A DNA stretch of 64,000 bases, from NCBI RefSeq assembly GCF_028453695.1, contig NC_135781.1, positions 19,157,640 to 19,221,639 of the forward strand. The letters are read 5' to 3'. The first letter of the stretch is position 1, and each line of letters starts with the position of its first letter. Positions 26,503 to 38,265 of the stretch are shown piece after piece. Origin of the DNA: Augochlora pura (Eukaryota > Arthropoda > Insecta > Hymenoptera > Halictidae). The notes under the pieces are model-generated. The model saw only the letters and a list, made by a program, of their open reading frames with translations, ran no database searches and was not told the DNA's origin. Made by a program: the position numbers and the translations under genes.

Positions 26503-27365
26503 TAACTGCAGATTTTTATATATAACAAAATTACTCGCACCCATTTCAAGAAACTAAAGCCATTTCTGCTACTCGAGTAAAACATTTCTTTCATCCCTGA
26601 ATGATTTCAATAAGCCGGAACTAGTACATTATCAGTCTTAAAAGTTTTTAGTCTGGCTACTGCATTAANNNNNNNNNNNNNNNNNNNNNNNNNNNNNNNN
26701 NNNNNNNNNNNNNNNNNNNNNNNNNNNNNNNNNNNNNNNNNNNNNNNNNNNNNNNNNNNNNNNNNNNNNNNNNNNNNNNNNNNNNNNNNNNNNNNNNNNN
26801 NNNNNNNNNNNNNNNNNNNNNNNNNNNNNNNNNNNNNNNNNNNNNNNNNNNNNNNNNNNNNNNNNNNNNNNNNNNNNNNNNNNNNNNNNNNNNNNNNNNN
26901 NNNNNNNNNNNNNNNNNNNNNNNNNNNNNNNNNNNNNNNNNNNNNNNNNNNNNNNNNNNNNNNNNNNNNNNNNNNNNNNNNNNNNNNNNNNNNNNNNNNN
27001 NNNNNNNNNNNNNNNNNNNNNNNNNNNNNNNNNNNNNNNNNNNNNNNNNNNNNNNNNNNNNNNNNNNNNNNNNNNNNNNNNNNNNNNNNNNNNNNNNNNN
27101 NNNNNNNNNNNNNNNNNNNNNNNNNNNNNNNNNNNNNNNNNNNNNNNNNNNNNNNNNNNNNNNNNNNNGCGTAATTATGCATTTATACTGGAAGTGTATA
27201 GCTGAAATATTAAATAGTTAAGACATAAAAAGAATTTAGTAATATTTGTAGTTACACCATATCAGTTTATTACAATGATTAAAAACAACGACTTGTTTTC
27301 ATTTCACTTTTATTTCTCACAATCGTTTTGGAACATTTTTATTTTGCATACAAATCCGCAGTTTA
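26503..27365. mobile_element. Possible family-B element interrupted by an assembly gap
   Basis: The left end TTAACTGCAGATTTTTATAT (26502) and the right end TACAAATCCGCAGTTTAA (ending about 27365) are inverted relatives of the family-B terminus. TA stands at both sides. The 500-N gap lies inside, so the real length is unknown; 363 bases are readable. The ends could be chance or belong to two separate copies. Confidence 0.35.
26669..27168. other. Assembly gap of 500 N
   Basis: A run of exactly 500 undetermined bases. The round number suggests a placeholder length. Confidence 0.98.
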
Positions 27366-28059
27366 ATAACGACAAGACTTTGGATACAATTATGCGGATA
27401 TTAAACAGTCCCGTACTGTAATAGAATTGTACTAACAAAATATTAGTTACTACAGTCTTTGAAACGAGAAAACAATTTATCCTGGCGACGGAAACTGTTT
27501 TTTAAAAGAGCGAATTTAACACGTTCATGTTTATGTAAGTTTTTTATTATAACACTTTATTCTCGATTTTGTGGTATCGATGCATTTATACGCGGCCTTT
27601 GAAGGCGACGGAATTTGCATTTTTCACGAGATTCGCACGTTGCAAAAATTCCCTGGACAATTTGCATGCACACTCGTGTGTAACGTTCACGCGAGACGAT
27701 GGTCTGTGTCTTTGAGTAGCAATCGCTTGCGGAATTCTTTTGATCCCGTCGTAAACACTCTTTCCCTCCCCCTCACTTTCCTTTTCTATCTCGTCTCCTT
27801 CTATCTTCCTCGCTTTCTCCCCCCCCCCCCCCGTTCTTTTTATGTTTATTCCTACAAATAATTAGCTTTAATTGTTCCTGAGGCTTTTCACTTGTATAAT
27901 GTAACGTGTATATTCAACGGCACTGTTAAATCTCGCGTTTCCTTTGTGCTGTAACATTGTTTGCGCTAGTCGGAAGAAGCTTATTAGCTGTGCCGCGACT
28001 TCACTTTGAATCCATCCACCACTCTTCGAAGTAATGCTCGAGTGGTTATGCGCAATCCT
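27366..28059. other. Intron sequence with a C14 homopolymer
   Basis: AT-rich at first, then pyrimidine-rich at 27755-27845, including 14 consecutive C at 27819-27832. A plus frame of 96 codons at 27571-27861 runs through the simple sequence and is not credible as a gene. Confidence 0.5.
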
Positions 28060-28412
28060 CTTTCCCATCAACCTTTGCACTCGTTTCGTTTCGATGGACA
28101 TTTTATCGTCAGCGCAAACACTCCCGACTGTTACTAATTTCCACGTCAAGTTTTGCGACTCTTTGCTCTCGACGAACACTTATCGGCCGGACTAATTAAA
28201 TTTCACCGTACGTATCGATATTGTACATCGAACATTACAGTCCTTTGGTCTCGGCAACACTACTACATAGTAGAAACACACTTTTGGTTATACTAAACTA
28301 TCCCATTGATCTTTGCAATCCTTTGGTCTCGACGATCACTTGTCGAGCCGCACACACATATTTGACTGTACGAGATTGATCCATGCTATCCTTTGATCTC
28401 ACTAAACACGCG
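28060..28412. repeat. Decayed tandem array, 70-80-bp units
   Basis: The core TCCTTTGGTCTCGACGA and variants recur at about 28157, 28238, 28315 and 28385 (spacings 81, 77 and 70), with a weaker unit near 28068. On the minus strand two separate frames share a pattern: a K-[ED]-S start, later VCA, then ETK-x2-QR-x-MG. They run over 28179-28062 and 28412-28298. This suggests the repeat was once translated or simply duplicated in frame. It abuts the 100-N gap and an LTR fragment, so it could be the inside of a retroelement. I do not recognise the protein. Confidence 0.5.
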
Positions 28413-28508
28413 TCTACAGTATGTAGATACATTCTACGATACCTAATTTTCATATCCATCATCGGTAGACTGAATGCTTCGTTGCTGATTATGCTAGACC
28501 TGATTATG

Positions 28509-28608
28509 NNNNNNNNNNNNNNNNNNNNNNNNNNNNNNNNNNNNNNNNNNNNNNNNNNNNNNNNNNNNNNNNNNNNNNNNNNNNNNNNNNNNNNNNNNNN
28601 NNNNNNNN
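28509..28608. other. Assembly gap of 100 N
   Basis: A run of exactly 100 undetermined bases, a conventional placeholder size. Confidence 0.98.
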
Positions 28609-28947
28609 TAGTTTTGGTGGAGGAAATGAAATGGTTTCGATTGGAGGTGGGTGTGTCGCAGGGAACTTGGAATGAGGAGTGGGAAATTTGGTAGGAACTT
28701 CGTGTTTGCATCGTCTTCTTTGTTAAAGTAAATTATGAAAGTTTGTCCGTGTAACGGTACCGTGGGTCTGTCACACGTGTTGTCCGTTCGTCGAGTCGAG
28801 TTTCGGTAAGTACGGTAGTCGTAAAGTAATTGCGTTAGTCGTCGTTCGTCGGATTTTGCCTATTGTCGATTGATTCGTATGTTTATGGCTTAATAACTAA
28901 AGAGGGACGGCTAGGCACTTTCGACCATCGGTGTTGCCGTCGCAACA
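28609..28947 (-). mobile_element. Partial LTR, inverted relative of the solo LTR at 42249
   Basis: Read on the minus strand from 28947, the sequence starts TGTTGCGACGGCAACACCG and parallels 42249 onward for about 250 bp. Shared landmarks include TGCCTAGCC, TTAAG or TTAATAAC near CATAAA, CGGCAATAGG or GACAATAGGC, and CTTTAACAAA. Similarity is lost near 28690, and the 100-N gap begins at 28608, so the 3' end and any target duplication are not visible. Confidence 0.65.
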
Positions 28948-28951
28948 CGAA

Positions 28952-29201
28952 GCATTTTTGACACTAAATTCAAAATACTTTTGGATGACATACAATGTTA
29001 CCATTTTACATGATTTATTAGTGTAATTTATGTATATTGAATTGAGTCTATGTAATATTTATACTTTGATAAATTCGTTATCAAAGTTCATATCTCAATT
29101 CTTTTTTGATAAGTTCTTTAAGGATAAACAAATTTGATTAGAACATCATATGAGAATCTTGAGTGGAACTTCAGAATCGTCATTCGAGAGCAAAGGGTTA
29201 A
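28952..29201 (-). mobile_element. Possible half of a family-D (TTAA) element
   Basis: Read on the minus strand from TTAA at 29198-29201, the end is TTAACCCTTTGCTCTCGAAT. This closely parallels the end of the 53591-53841 element (TTAATCCTTTGCGGTCGAGT), with patchy similarity further in. The opposite end should lie near 28950, exactly where the LTR fragment ends, and is not visible. Confidence 0.3.
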
Positions 29202-32121
29202 AATTAGCTGACCAAATATTTAGAGATATCAGTTTGGTGCTGTTCAATGTGTGCCATAACCTTGATATATCAATCACTGCTAAAAATGTTCTGTAAATCA
29301 ATAGTCTGTCTGACAAATGTTAAACACTATATATGTATATAATGCAGTTAATTTAATCACAATCCATCGCGGTTTTAAGGAAAATTATATTGATTTGAAA
29401 GAAATCATGCAGTGTTCAATGTTTCTGTAAAATGTCTATGTGAAACAAAAATTGATTCCGATTTAATTAAGATTATGTAGCAGTATACTTTGTATAATAA
29501 CAATTTACAGTAGGATTTTTTCGCAAATTCTTTTCTATTCTTTTCTATTCTATCTCTAAAAATTTCTGTAGTTGAAAGACTAATTTTGTTCCATCTTACA
29601 GCAATTTTAATTAAATTTGACGAGATTTTAAGAAAATTAGAATAAATATGTTACGCTTTCTAAGGCTGTAAATCTATTTTTAGTAAAACAACTACGAATG
29701 TATATAACGCGTACGAATAAAATAAAAATGAAACATCTTTAAATTATAAAAATTGTCGATCCCCATAGAAAAGAAATTAGAAATTCGATAAGAATTGCTT
29801 CATTCTTTAAACAGCTATAATGAGTTGAAACTCAGGAAGAAGTAATATCATTTCTAAAAAGGCTGTCTAACGAGGAGCGCGAAAGCTGTATCACAATGGT
29901 ATGTCGTTCAAAAGAAAATATTTCTTCGACGAGATATTGTTCAGGTTTTAGGTGTATTTCATGGCGAGATGGTCTGTTTCGGCCGAATGCAAACGCATAC
30001 CGATTGTTTTCGATGAAAATGCGCTCGGCGAGCACAGCATCGGCGAAGGAATTCGATTTCGCCCGGCCGAGTGATTGCAAACGAAATTTTACTCTATTTT
30101 GCGAGGACTTTTATTGCATTTGTTCGAGATACTCGTCTTGCAAACGATTTCTCTTTCGTGCTCCTCTGTGCCATCGGTTTCCCGTCTGCAGGATATCGAA
30201 GGCTTTCGATAGATTTCGGTGAGGAGAAATAAAGCTCGCTTTCTGTCTTTTCCTGGGGATTTCAAAAGGGAAAAGTGCAGGCCGGAAACGAAATATCGTT
30301 CCGACGGCGATTGGAATGTGTTTCCTTCGATGTCATGCGACCGACATGCTCTCTTATCCGTTCGTTCGATATCCTTAAGCTTTCAAAATCAAATTCGAAC
30401 AATTACTGTTTGCGCGCGTTACTCATTTCAATAATTATGCTTGTGCCAATCGATGGTGCCGTATCCTTCAATGCTGTTTCAGGAGGTTGAATGCGAAATT
30501 CGAAACATTAATTCACCTACGACCGATTTTATGATGCGTGATCATGCGTCTGATCATTCCGTCAAATATAATGAGACCGTTTTCATGTTGAATTCACATG
30601 ATGATTTTGCAATAGTTAAATGACTATGTGATAATTACACGAGGAAGGATATTCAAGTTTGAAATTATTAAAAAGCGGAAACTATTTTAATTGATGCAAT
30701 TTTTATAATTGTTTGGACTGCTGTGGTTGGCAAGATTCGTATTTATTTTAAAACAAATATTTCCTGGTTTCTCAAGTTGTGTTACTCGAGTTACCTGCCT
30801 TAAGGACCCACACGAAAAAAAAATAGGGACATTTCCGTATTTCTTCTATTCTTTTTTTACAATCGTAATTCATTAAAACCGATGCAATATCTTTAAATTC
30901 TTCTAACCTATTTTGAGTTTTATATTAGACTTATTCAGTTTTGCCATAAATGCATAAAATCCAAAGTTTAATAATTAAGGTGCACACACTATTGTACAAC
31001 CTATAGTAACCTTTTACTGCAAGATCTTTCAAAATGTCTGAATAATAGCCACTTTCCTAGAAGTTATTTCCCTGAAGGAATTGCAGGGCGAGCACGATTT
31101 TTCACAGCTGAGATATGGCAAATAAAAATTTCAACAAGATTGTATTAATATATGATGTTGAATAAATTTGCATAATAGATAGCATTGTTTTTTGTGAAGC
31201 ATTTTTCCCGGCTATCTATATGTAATACCATGCACGTATTCTCATATGTGTTAATCTTTCAAACCGTTGCACTCGAATGGCAATCTCAATTGTACCATTC
31301 TCTAGAAAAGTTTTACATTAACAACCCTCAGCGCTCGGAGAAATGTCTTAGATCACTTACTAGCAATTTGCATACATTCATGCGCAAAATAGTAAGTTCT
31401 TAACGTTTAGTCTGCTTTTCATTGGCGAAACAGTGAAATATGTGCATTTTAACACGAAACGAAATATTTTTGAAAAATGATATTTTACTTTCCGGAAAAT
31501 TCAATATAATAAGGAAGTAGTTATTACAATAGGATTCGACGTAAGTTTGTATTCGTATAAATCTTGAGGAATAAAAACGTAACGGAAAATCCTCTGCAAT
31601 TGCTCTAAATGTTTTGTTCATTTGTCGTTAATATTTTCGAATGCAAAGACTATTCATATTATATTAAATATTGTTTGCAAAGGCCTGAATGTATCCCAGA
31701 AGCCTTATCAAAGTATTCAAACTTAAAAATACCATCTTTTCTATTAGTTTCGATTCTATTTGCGACCCTTTTGAAAAATTAGGCGATAAAAGGTATGTTA
31801 CTTAACAGAGACTATATATAATTTTTTCATAATAATTATTTATAGTTTTTTATTTCTTAAGGTTATGCCAAGGAAATTTGTTAATTTTATTTCGTCTTGG
31901 GCTCCAAATATTCAAAACATCTTAAAGTTTAGTTTTTAACTTGCACACTTTTTCATAACGAGTATATTTGTCAAAAACAACTATCAGGTAAAGAAAGGAC
32001 AACAAATATGCTCTTCTTTGTGTAATAAAAATGCAACAAATAAATACCTTAAATACCGTAGATAAAAGTTAAAATAGCTTCGTTTGCGAAAGATAAAGAA
32101 CCGTCGTTTCTTCTGAACACG
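29202..32121. other. Intron sequence with a modest GC-rich patch at 29860-30480
   Basis: Frames of 70-108 codons overlap on both strands in the patch without recognisable protein. The remaining DNA is AT-rich and featureless to my eye. Confidence 0.4.
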
Positions 32122-32126
32122 TTCAC

Positions 32127-32715
32127 TGTTGCGTCGCAAATTCTACATGCAATTCGTATTTATTTAGTTTTATATTCACTTAGAGTTACTTAGTTTTTCA
32201 GACTTCTTAAACACTCTTGTCTCATCCGTCAACCAGTCGTTTTGTAACATACATTTTCTTTCCGTCCGTCGCCCAGTCTTCTCGTAACAAAAATCTCATT
32301 AAACACAGTACAGCTGTTCACGACCCAGTTCACCCTTAACTACGTCCTCAACGTATTAATACTATGACGCTCGGTGTCACGATAGTGGTGTAACGCGCAA
32401 AATATCTCTCAACAGTCGGCGACATCACAGTGGTGTAACAAATTTTACATTTATTTACACATGTATATCTTCGAAATTTCATGAAAGTAGGTGGAAAGTA
32501 GGTGGTGAAAACTCCTGAGAACTGACGATGAGATTAACAAAACTTGACAATTTATAATTTCCCGATAAAGACGACAATTGAAGTAATTTGAATCAGTGCT
32601 GCCGGCGCCAAGCGAAGAAATTTTGCGAGACGTGCGGACGGCAAAGTGTTAGGTTATCGCGAGGATGGCGTTATTCAATCGTCGCACACAGTCGACGCTG
32701 TAGCGCATCGTAACA
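32127..32715 (+). mobile_element. Solo LTR, family E, with perfect 5-bp target duplication
   Basis: Starts TGTTGCGTCGC and ends CGTAACA, the TG...CA termini of retroviral-type LTRs. It is flanked on both sides by TTCAC (32122-32126 and 32716-32720). It shares with the solo LTR at 48265 the tract GTTCACCC...TCCTCAAC[AG]TATTAAT and the 3' tract TTATTCAATCGTCG...TCGACGCTGTA. No internal gag/pol sequence is present, so it is a solo LTR left by recombination. A five-base duplication fits Gypsy or Pao groups. Compared with the 48-kb copy it carries extra sequence at about 32365-32640. It reads in the same direction as the host gene. Confidence 0.82.
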
Positions 32716-32739
32716 TTCACAAAAATGATATTTCTCTTA

Positions 32740-33330
32740 TAAGCAACTATGGCGCCGGAAATTATTTGGTTAATAAATGATTAGGAAAGTTTGGTGATCT
32801 CGATTCTGGCAAAATTATGCGTTTATTTTTGGATCGCGGCTGGCATCGGCATAGGGAGCAGGAACTCGGTGCACAGAGTTGCACCGAATTTATTCTCGAT
32901 TGAACAGACATTCCGGCGGGTGTATCGATTCCAGGCACGCGTCTCTTCTTCTTCCGTCTACATATCTTCCTCTCGAGGAGCCGAAGCCAGCATGCCACCG
33001 GCTTCCCATGACGACAATAAAAAACCTCGGTGCCTTCGCTGTGATCGCAGTCGGGAAACGTTGAAGCGAGTTACCGGAGCGAGATATCGTTTTCTTCGTG
33101 GCAACCGCCGCGTTCCATTGCGCCGAGTTCGCTCGTCGTCGTTCCTGCCATCTGCAGTCGAACTGGAATGGCAACGGATTAACGAGCAACGGATATCCGG
33201 CTGACATAAGAAAATCTCACGTGCTATTTTTCCTCGAACCCTCTTGTTCCTTCCGCCATCGCTACGGATGCTTCGCGATGCAATAATTCATTACTGCACA
33301 CCGTAGTTCAGTTTCGAGTCGACGGTTCCT
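32740..33330. other. GC-rich island right of the solo LTR
   Basis: CpG-rich with a 137-codon plus frame (32791-33204) and a 105-codon minus frame (32890-33207) over the same bases. No domain is recognised in either. The plus frame starts with a short hydrophobic run (about 15 residues) that could look like a signal peptide, but Ser/Arg-rich low-complexity sequence follows. Confidence 0.35.
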
Positions 33331-34233
33331 TCGACGTTTTCGAACAAACTTGTTGAACGTGTGCGCTGTACGTTACTCAAAAGATGGCACAGAGGAAAAT
33401 GTAGGAACGATTCCCATCGACCCACCCTTGTTAACGCCCTCGAAGAGGTAGGGTAAACGCGTATCCTTTATTGGCAGAAATGATCCCTTCGTATTAGCCC
33501 CAATTTCCAGGAAACGAGGGATTCGAGCCCGGTCGATTATAAGCAAACAATGCCTTCCGACTCTCGTCACCGTCTCGCTCCTCTGTGGTCTCCCCCTAGC
33601 CTCTCTCATTTCGTTTTCATTTCAGACTTTTGATTATTATTGGTTAAATTACGCCTGATTAGGTAGAGCGAGGCGATCGAAGCCCCTTGCTCCTCGTGTC
33701 GATTAGTTTATTGTCTTCTTATTTTTCAATAGAAGTGAGTTTCTTGAGGTCATAGACAATTGAGAACTATGGGCGTTCAGGTGAGGCGAAGCGAGCGGGA
33801 TAACCCCTTAGCCCCTCAACAGAAATTGTGTCATTTTTACAGCAACGGCCAGTACTTAAGAACGGTATGTCTCCAATTCGGAAGAGCAGACAATTCTGTA
33901 TAACTATACAGGATGATTTACCTAACGTTTGCACCTTTAATATCTTTGTTATTTTTAACCCGTTCAGTACGACATACTTTCGAATAGAACCATCAATACA
34001 AACGCAGCCGAACAAACAAATCAGTCACTGTGACTGTCCCACTACGAAGATAATTGTTCCATCCCGAAGTTGTCATTTCTTAAGTTATTTTTGAGAAGAA
34101 GACTTTTTTTACATCTGACGAACAGAGAGTATGCTAATGTCTTTACCGTCTTCTTCAATAACCATTACGCGTCACAAAATTAAAGATTTCTAAGAGAACC
34201 GTCTAATATCATTTTCAAAGCTCACAGCTGGAA
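33331..34233. other. Intron sequence without recognised features
   Basis: Mixed composition. Minus frames of about 80 codons at 33373-33609 and 33767-34015 are unsupported. No repeat end identified with confidence. Confidence 0.4.
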
Positions 34234-34238
34234 CGTGC

Positions 34239-34812
34239 TGTAAACCGGGTGATCCGAAGGGTCACCCTAATCGAATACACGACATAACCTGCCATAACCA
34301 TCGAAGGCTAATCTGGACGATCTCCCGTCACATTTTTTAACGTCATAAATTCAATACAAACGAAACACCCTCACACGCGACAAGAGAGTATCGCCAAGTT
34401 AAAGAAGGCACTGATTGGTACTATGCAGCAATCGGCAAAAATCAATCAGTGCCTTTCTCTTATACCGAAATGCAAGTTCTCGCGGAAACCCCCAAAAGCA
34501 GAAACGCCCACACCCCCAGACGAATTCCGAGTTCAACGAACGACCGCAGTTAAACGATGCGTCGTAAAACATTCACCAACAAGCAGTCATCTAGAAACGT
34601 TCGTCTAGAAACATTCAGGCTCCAACAGTCGAGCTGAATAATTAAGATAGAAACATTATAGTCCCAACCACCGCTCTACCACTAGAATCCTATTACAGAA
34701 TATTAATTTTGCGGGTAATACATCGGCGACACCGGAATCAACGCGTCCTCGAACGGCTCAATCCGGGCCTTACAACACCGGAAGTGTGAAAGAACACCTG
34801 CGCGTTGACCCA
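34239..34812. mobile_element. Candidate solo LTR with CGTGC target duplication
   Basis: A block of distinct composition begins TGTAAACCGGGTGATCC and ends GTTGACCCA, TG...CA style. CGTGC lies immediately outside on both sides (34234-34238 and 34813-34817). Inside is a 13-bp perfect stem (AAGGCACTGATTG at 34405-34417 with its inverse at 34443-34455) and a smaller one near 34245 (GGGTGA...TCACCC). The termini are not good inverses of each other, and no second copy is seen in the window. The call rests on the duplication and the composition shift. Confidence 0.42.
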
Positions 34813-34817
34813 CGTGC

Positions 34818-35989
34818 TCGCATCGTAATTCAATAATCATAAAGAAAGAAATTTGATATTGATAATGAATGACAAGTTTCATTTCATAAATTCAATGTCA
34901 AACACAATGTTTAACACAGTGATATGTCCATAAAATTTATAGGGCATTAACATTTATACCTTCATATTCGTACAGAACGAGTGTATATACCTTTTGTGAT
35001 CAAAGGGTTAAGGATACAAGATATTTCTAAAGAAAAAAGTTAAATGTTTCAAGGAGATCAGTGTTCTAATCCAACTTCGCGATTTCATTGCATTGTTTTT
35101 CGATTGTCTACTAATTCAACTACATTGTAAGTAAATTTAAATGTTTAATTCAGATTAAGATTCTTTTATTTTCCTTTTGTTTGCTCATTTTTCGCTTTTT
35201 TCTCCGTAGTTTTGTCTTCCATTTACTTTGACTAAGATTACAATTATATTGTAATTCGTAGTTGATGTAATTTAATAACTACATCTGTCACGCAACTGTT
35301 CTTTTTAGAATTGTTATTTAACAGGTAAAAGTTAACCCAATTATTCTTCCCGGATATCGTGAGATATATAAGTTCAATTTATGAAACAAATAATATTTGC
35401 AGACAGATCGGCTGAATATTATAAGGCAAATTATCGCAACGAGATTCTGGTTAAGAGAAAATTGGACCAGGATGATACGTAACACGCAAACGGATAAAAT
35501 ATCAGAATTATGGGTAGGAGAATAGATGGAGCCAAGTTAATATATAAAGTGAAAATGGATGTGATATCCGGAGAACTATTTCCAAGGAAGTTACGACAGG
35601 CTGTCATCGGGTATCCGGCAGAGACAGTAATATCGAATGCTAAGAAATCGAATAATGAAGCATCGCCGAATGGCAGCGAGAAGTTCCCTGAATGTGTTTT
35701 ATCCCCATGAAACGCTGATGTCACGGCGAAAACAAAAAAAGGAATCGTATGCATACCGGCTCGGATGTGCGAGAAAAACTATAGTGATAGATATTGGAAT
35801 CGAATCCACTGTTTTTCTCACTAGAGATCGATTGCGAATGGCGGAAAGGGGGAGAACGAAGGTAACTGGCGTCGCGAAACTCGCCCAGGCAGTAAAACAA
35901 TTGGGATCAAACAAAATATTTGCTCATATCGCTGTATTTTCTCACTTAAAAGGTATAACATTTTCACATCCCGATTTTATCCGCCCTTC
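34818..35989. other. Intron sequence before the tandem array
   Basis: AT-rich to 35500, then mixed composition with a plus frame of 139 codons (35637-36056) that runs into the tandem array and has no recognised domain. Near 35011 a TTAACCCTTTG-type end (minus strand) could be a lone piggyBac-like terminus; no partner was found. Confidence 0.4.
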
Positions 35990-36925
35990 AGTCCCACGAG
36001 GAGTGGATATGCTGTTCATCAAAATACACCGATATAATATTCCACCCCGCCCGTAATTAATTTCTGAGCGTATGTTCCGATCTCAAGTAATTTCGTGAGA
36101 AAAATAGCCTGAATTGGCAGGTACCGTTTCAATTTTCCAATAAGAAATAACAGCGAATTAATTCCACGTATCTCGTAATTAATTCCTGAATGTATTTCCA
36201 TGCCAAATAATATCGCGAGCAAAATAGTTTGATTGACACGAATCCGTTTCGAATAAATACTGTTCATAAAATAATACCGAAATAATAATATTATTTATAT
36301 TGTTAATAATATTCCACGTGCCTTGCAATTAGTTTCTGCTCGTATTCTGATCGAAATGGACATCGTAATTTAAAATTCTTTGAAATGGTACGCCTCGTTT
36401 CGATTTCACAGCTTCTCTTATCCCCATTTCTAAGAATAAAGTACTGTTCAACAAACACCGTTAAAATAACATTCTACCTACCTCGTAATTGGCCGTATTT
36501 CAATTTCAATTAACTTCACAATGAGAATTTTTTGAAATAGCAGCTCCGTTTCGATTTCAAAGATTTTTCTATCCACAATTCAATCGGAAAATGTCGTCCA
36601 TCGAACAGCACCAAAATAATATTCCACGTGTCTCGAACGTATTTCAACCTCAATCAACTGCGTAATGTAAAATTCTCAGAGTTAGCACGTCTCGTTTCGC
36701 TTCGAGACTTCATTCTATTTCCATGTCCAACAGAAAAGTACTGTTCTGAAGTACTTTAAAATGATATTACAACTGTTTCGTAATTAATTTCCGGGCGTAC
36801 TCAAATATTGAATGAATATGAAAGTAGAATATTTCAAATTTACTTATCTCGATTCGTTTCGGTATCTTCAATGCTAATAAAAAGATATTTTTTATAAAAA
36901 AGAACACGTTGAAATTATATCACAA
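35990..36925. repeat. Tandem array of about 150-bp units, about six copies
   Basis: The landmark ATTCCACGTG (variants ATTCCACCCC, ATTCTACCTA, ATTACAACTG) recurs near 36039, 36161, 36311, 36471, 36621 and 36766, spacing 122-160 bp. Each is followed by a TCGTAATTAATTTC-like tract and, further on, CACGTCTCGTTTCGATTTC and GTACTGTTCATCGAACA variants. Units differ considerably, so the array is old. A single unit lies at 47390-47578 and a part unit at 38190-38265. Non-coding. Confidence 0.75.
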
Positions 36926-38189
36926 TGGTTTTTTTAATAACAAACGCGTTGATCATTGAATGGTTCCAACTTTGACATTTTACAATTATTAGAACGATAA
37001 AAATGTATTTGGAAGACGATATTGAAAAATTTTTATTGTTTCAATACTAATTATAATTAAAATTATATGCAATATAAACAGTGCGAGCACCTTTTTTGTT
37101 TTTAGATACCAAAATTACTTTTTTCGGACTTAATTAAAACATACTAAGTGTTATATGTTTCGTTATAGAAAATTTGTATTTTTGGGATAATGTTGATAAT
37201 AAAATGCCGGATAACTTTAACTAATATTTATTCCTGCTGATCATATATACAACCTGTGTAAATGGAAACATATAAAATTTACACAATACACTACGTTCGA
37301 CTTGTAACATAGTATTTTGAAAAACAAAATGTTTGCAATACTATCCAATTTGTTTTTTCTTTGTAAAAATCTATAGATATAAAAAAAATTTCTTTCATTT
37401 TGGGTGAAAATTAATTTAAAAAGAAACAATAAGCAAGTAATTTTTAAGGTTAATAAGGACGGATAATTGCCATGTGATAGAATTCAAACGAGTTTTCGAC
37501 ACGTCTAACTTTAACGTAATCAATTACTGCGTATTTTTAAGATAAAAATCATTTGAAGGTCATTGTGTAACGAATCTATTTCAATTTGTCTCTTCTTCAG
37601 CTACAACACTATGCCATCGAAAGTAAATAGCGCCATTTAAGGAAGTCGAAGTGACCCTTTTCATCGAATAAAAGACTTCGAACTCTTTATTATTACAAAC
37701 TATATTCCTCAAAGAACGCGTTAACTCTTATTCAGAACATTTTTTTGTCAGAATGGCGTGAATAACTCAAAAATTCGTGCGATCGTTACGCTGATCATCC
37801 TGTATATTGTATAATATAAACCGTATAAATAATAAACCTGTGTAATATAACCTTGACACAACTACTTAAGAAATAACCGATAAAAGAAGAAATATAAACG
37901 TGAAACCGGGTCGTAATCTCCCGACTAGACGAATAATCACGACACGAGCTCGATGAAGAGTGACTCGCTGTCGATTCGGATGAACGCATATCGACCTATA
38001 AACTAAACAAACGGGTCAGTGACCCCTGAATGCGTTTTTTCATATATCTAAGCATCCCGATCATCGACATTAGCAAGAGCGCTTATCGCCTCGTAACAAA
38101 CACCGTCACATCTCAAAATTATACCGTTTTTGCAAATAAAAATATTTTTCGAGTAGGAAAACTAATTCTAACAGCTTTATACAACTATT
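36926..38189. other. Intron sequence without recognised features
   Basis: AT-rich with short frames only. No repeat end or exon identified. Confidence 0.45.
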
Positions 38190-38265
38190 TCTGCCAGATT
38201 TGCCAAAATTAATTAACTTTTGATTATATTCCGATCTCAAACAATTTCACCAAGAAAATGTGAAC
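38190..38265. repeat. Partial unit of the 150-bp tandem repeat
   Basis: AATTAATTAACTTTTGATTA then TTCCGATCTCAAACAATTTC and AAGAAAATG parallel the unit at 36056-36110 (AATTAATTTCTGAGCG, TTCCGATCTCAAGTAATTTC, GAGAAAAAT). Only this part of the unit is present. Confidence 0.45.

Noticed and set aside
26607..27182. 191-codon minus frame
   Set aside because: Almost entirely undetermined bases from the 500-N gap.
28060..28412. CRISPR-like array
   Set aside because: Spacing is regular, but the units are diverged along their whole length and the context is eukaryotic; there are no unique spacers between identical repeats.
32791..33204. 137-codon plus frame with a hydrophobic start
   Set aside because: The hydrophobic run is short, the rest is Ser/Arg-rich and the opposite strand is open as well. 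No splice or family evidence.
35637..36056. 139-codon plus frame
   Set aside because: Runs into the 150-bp tandem array and has no recognised domain.
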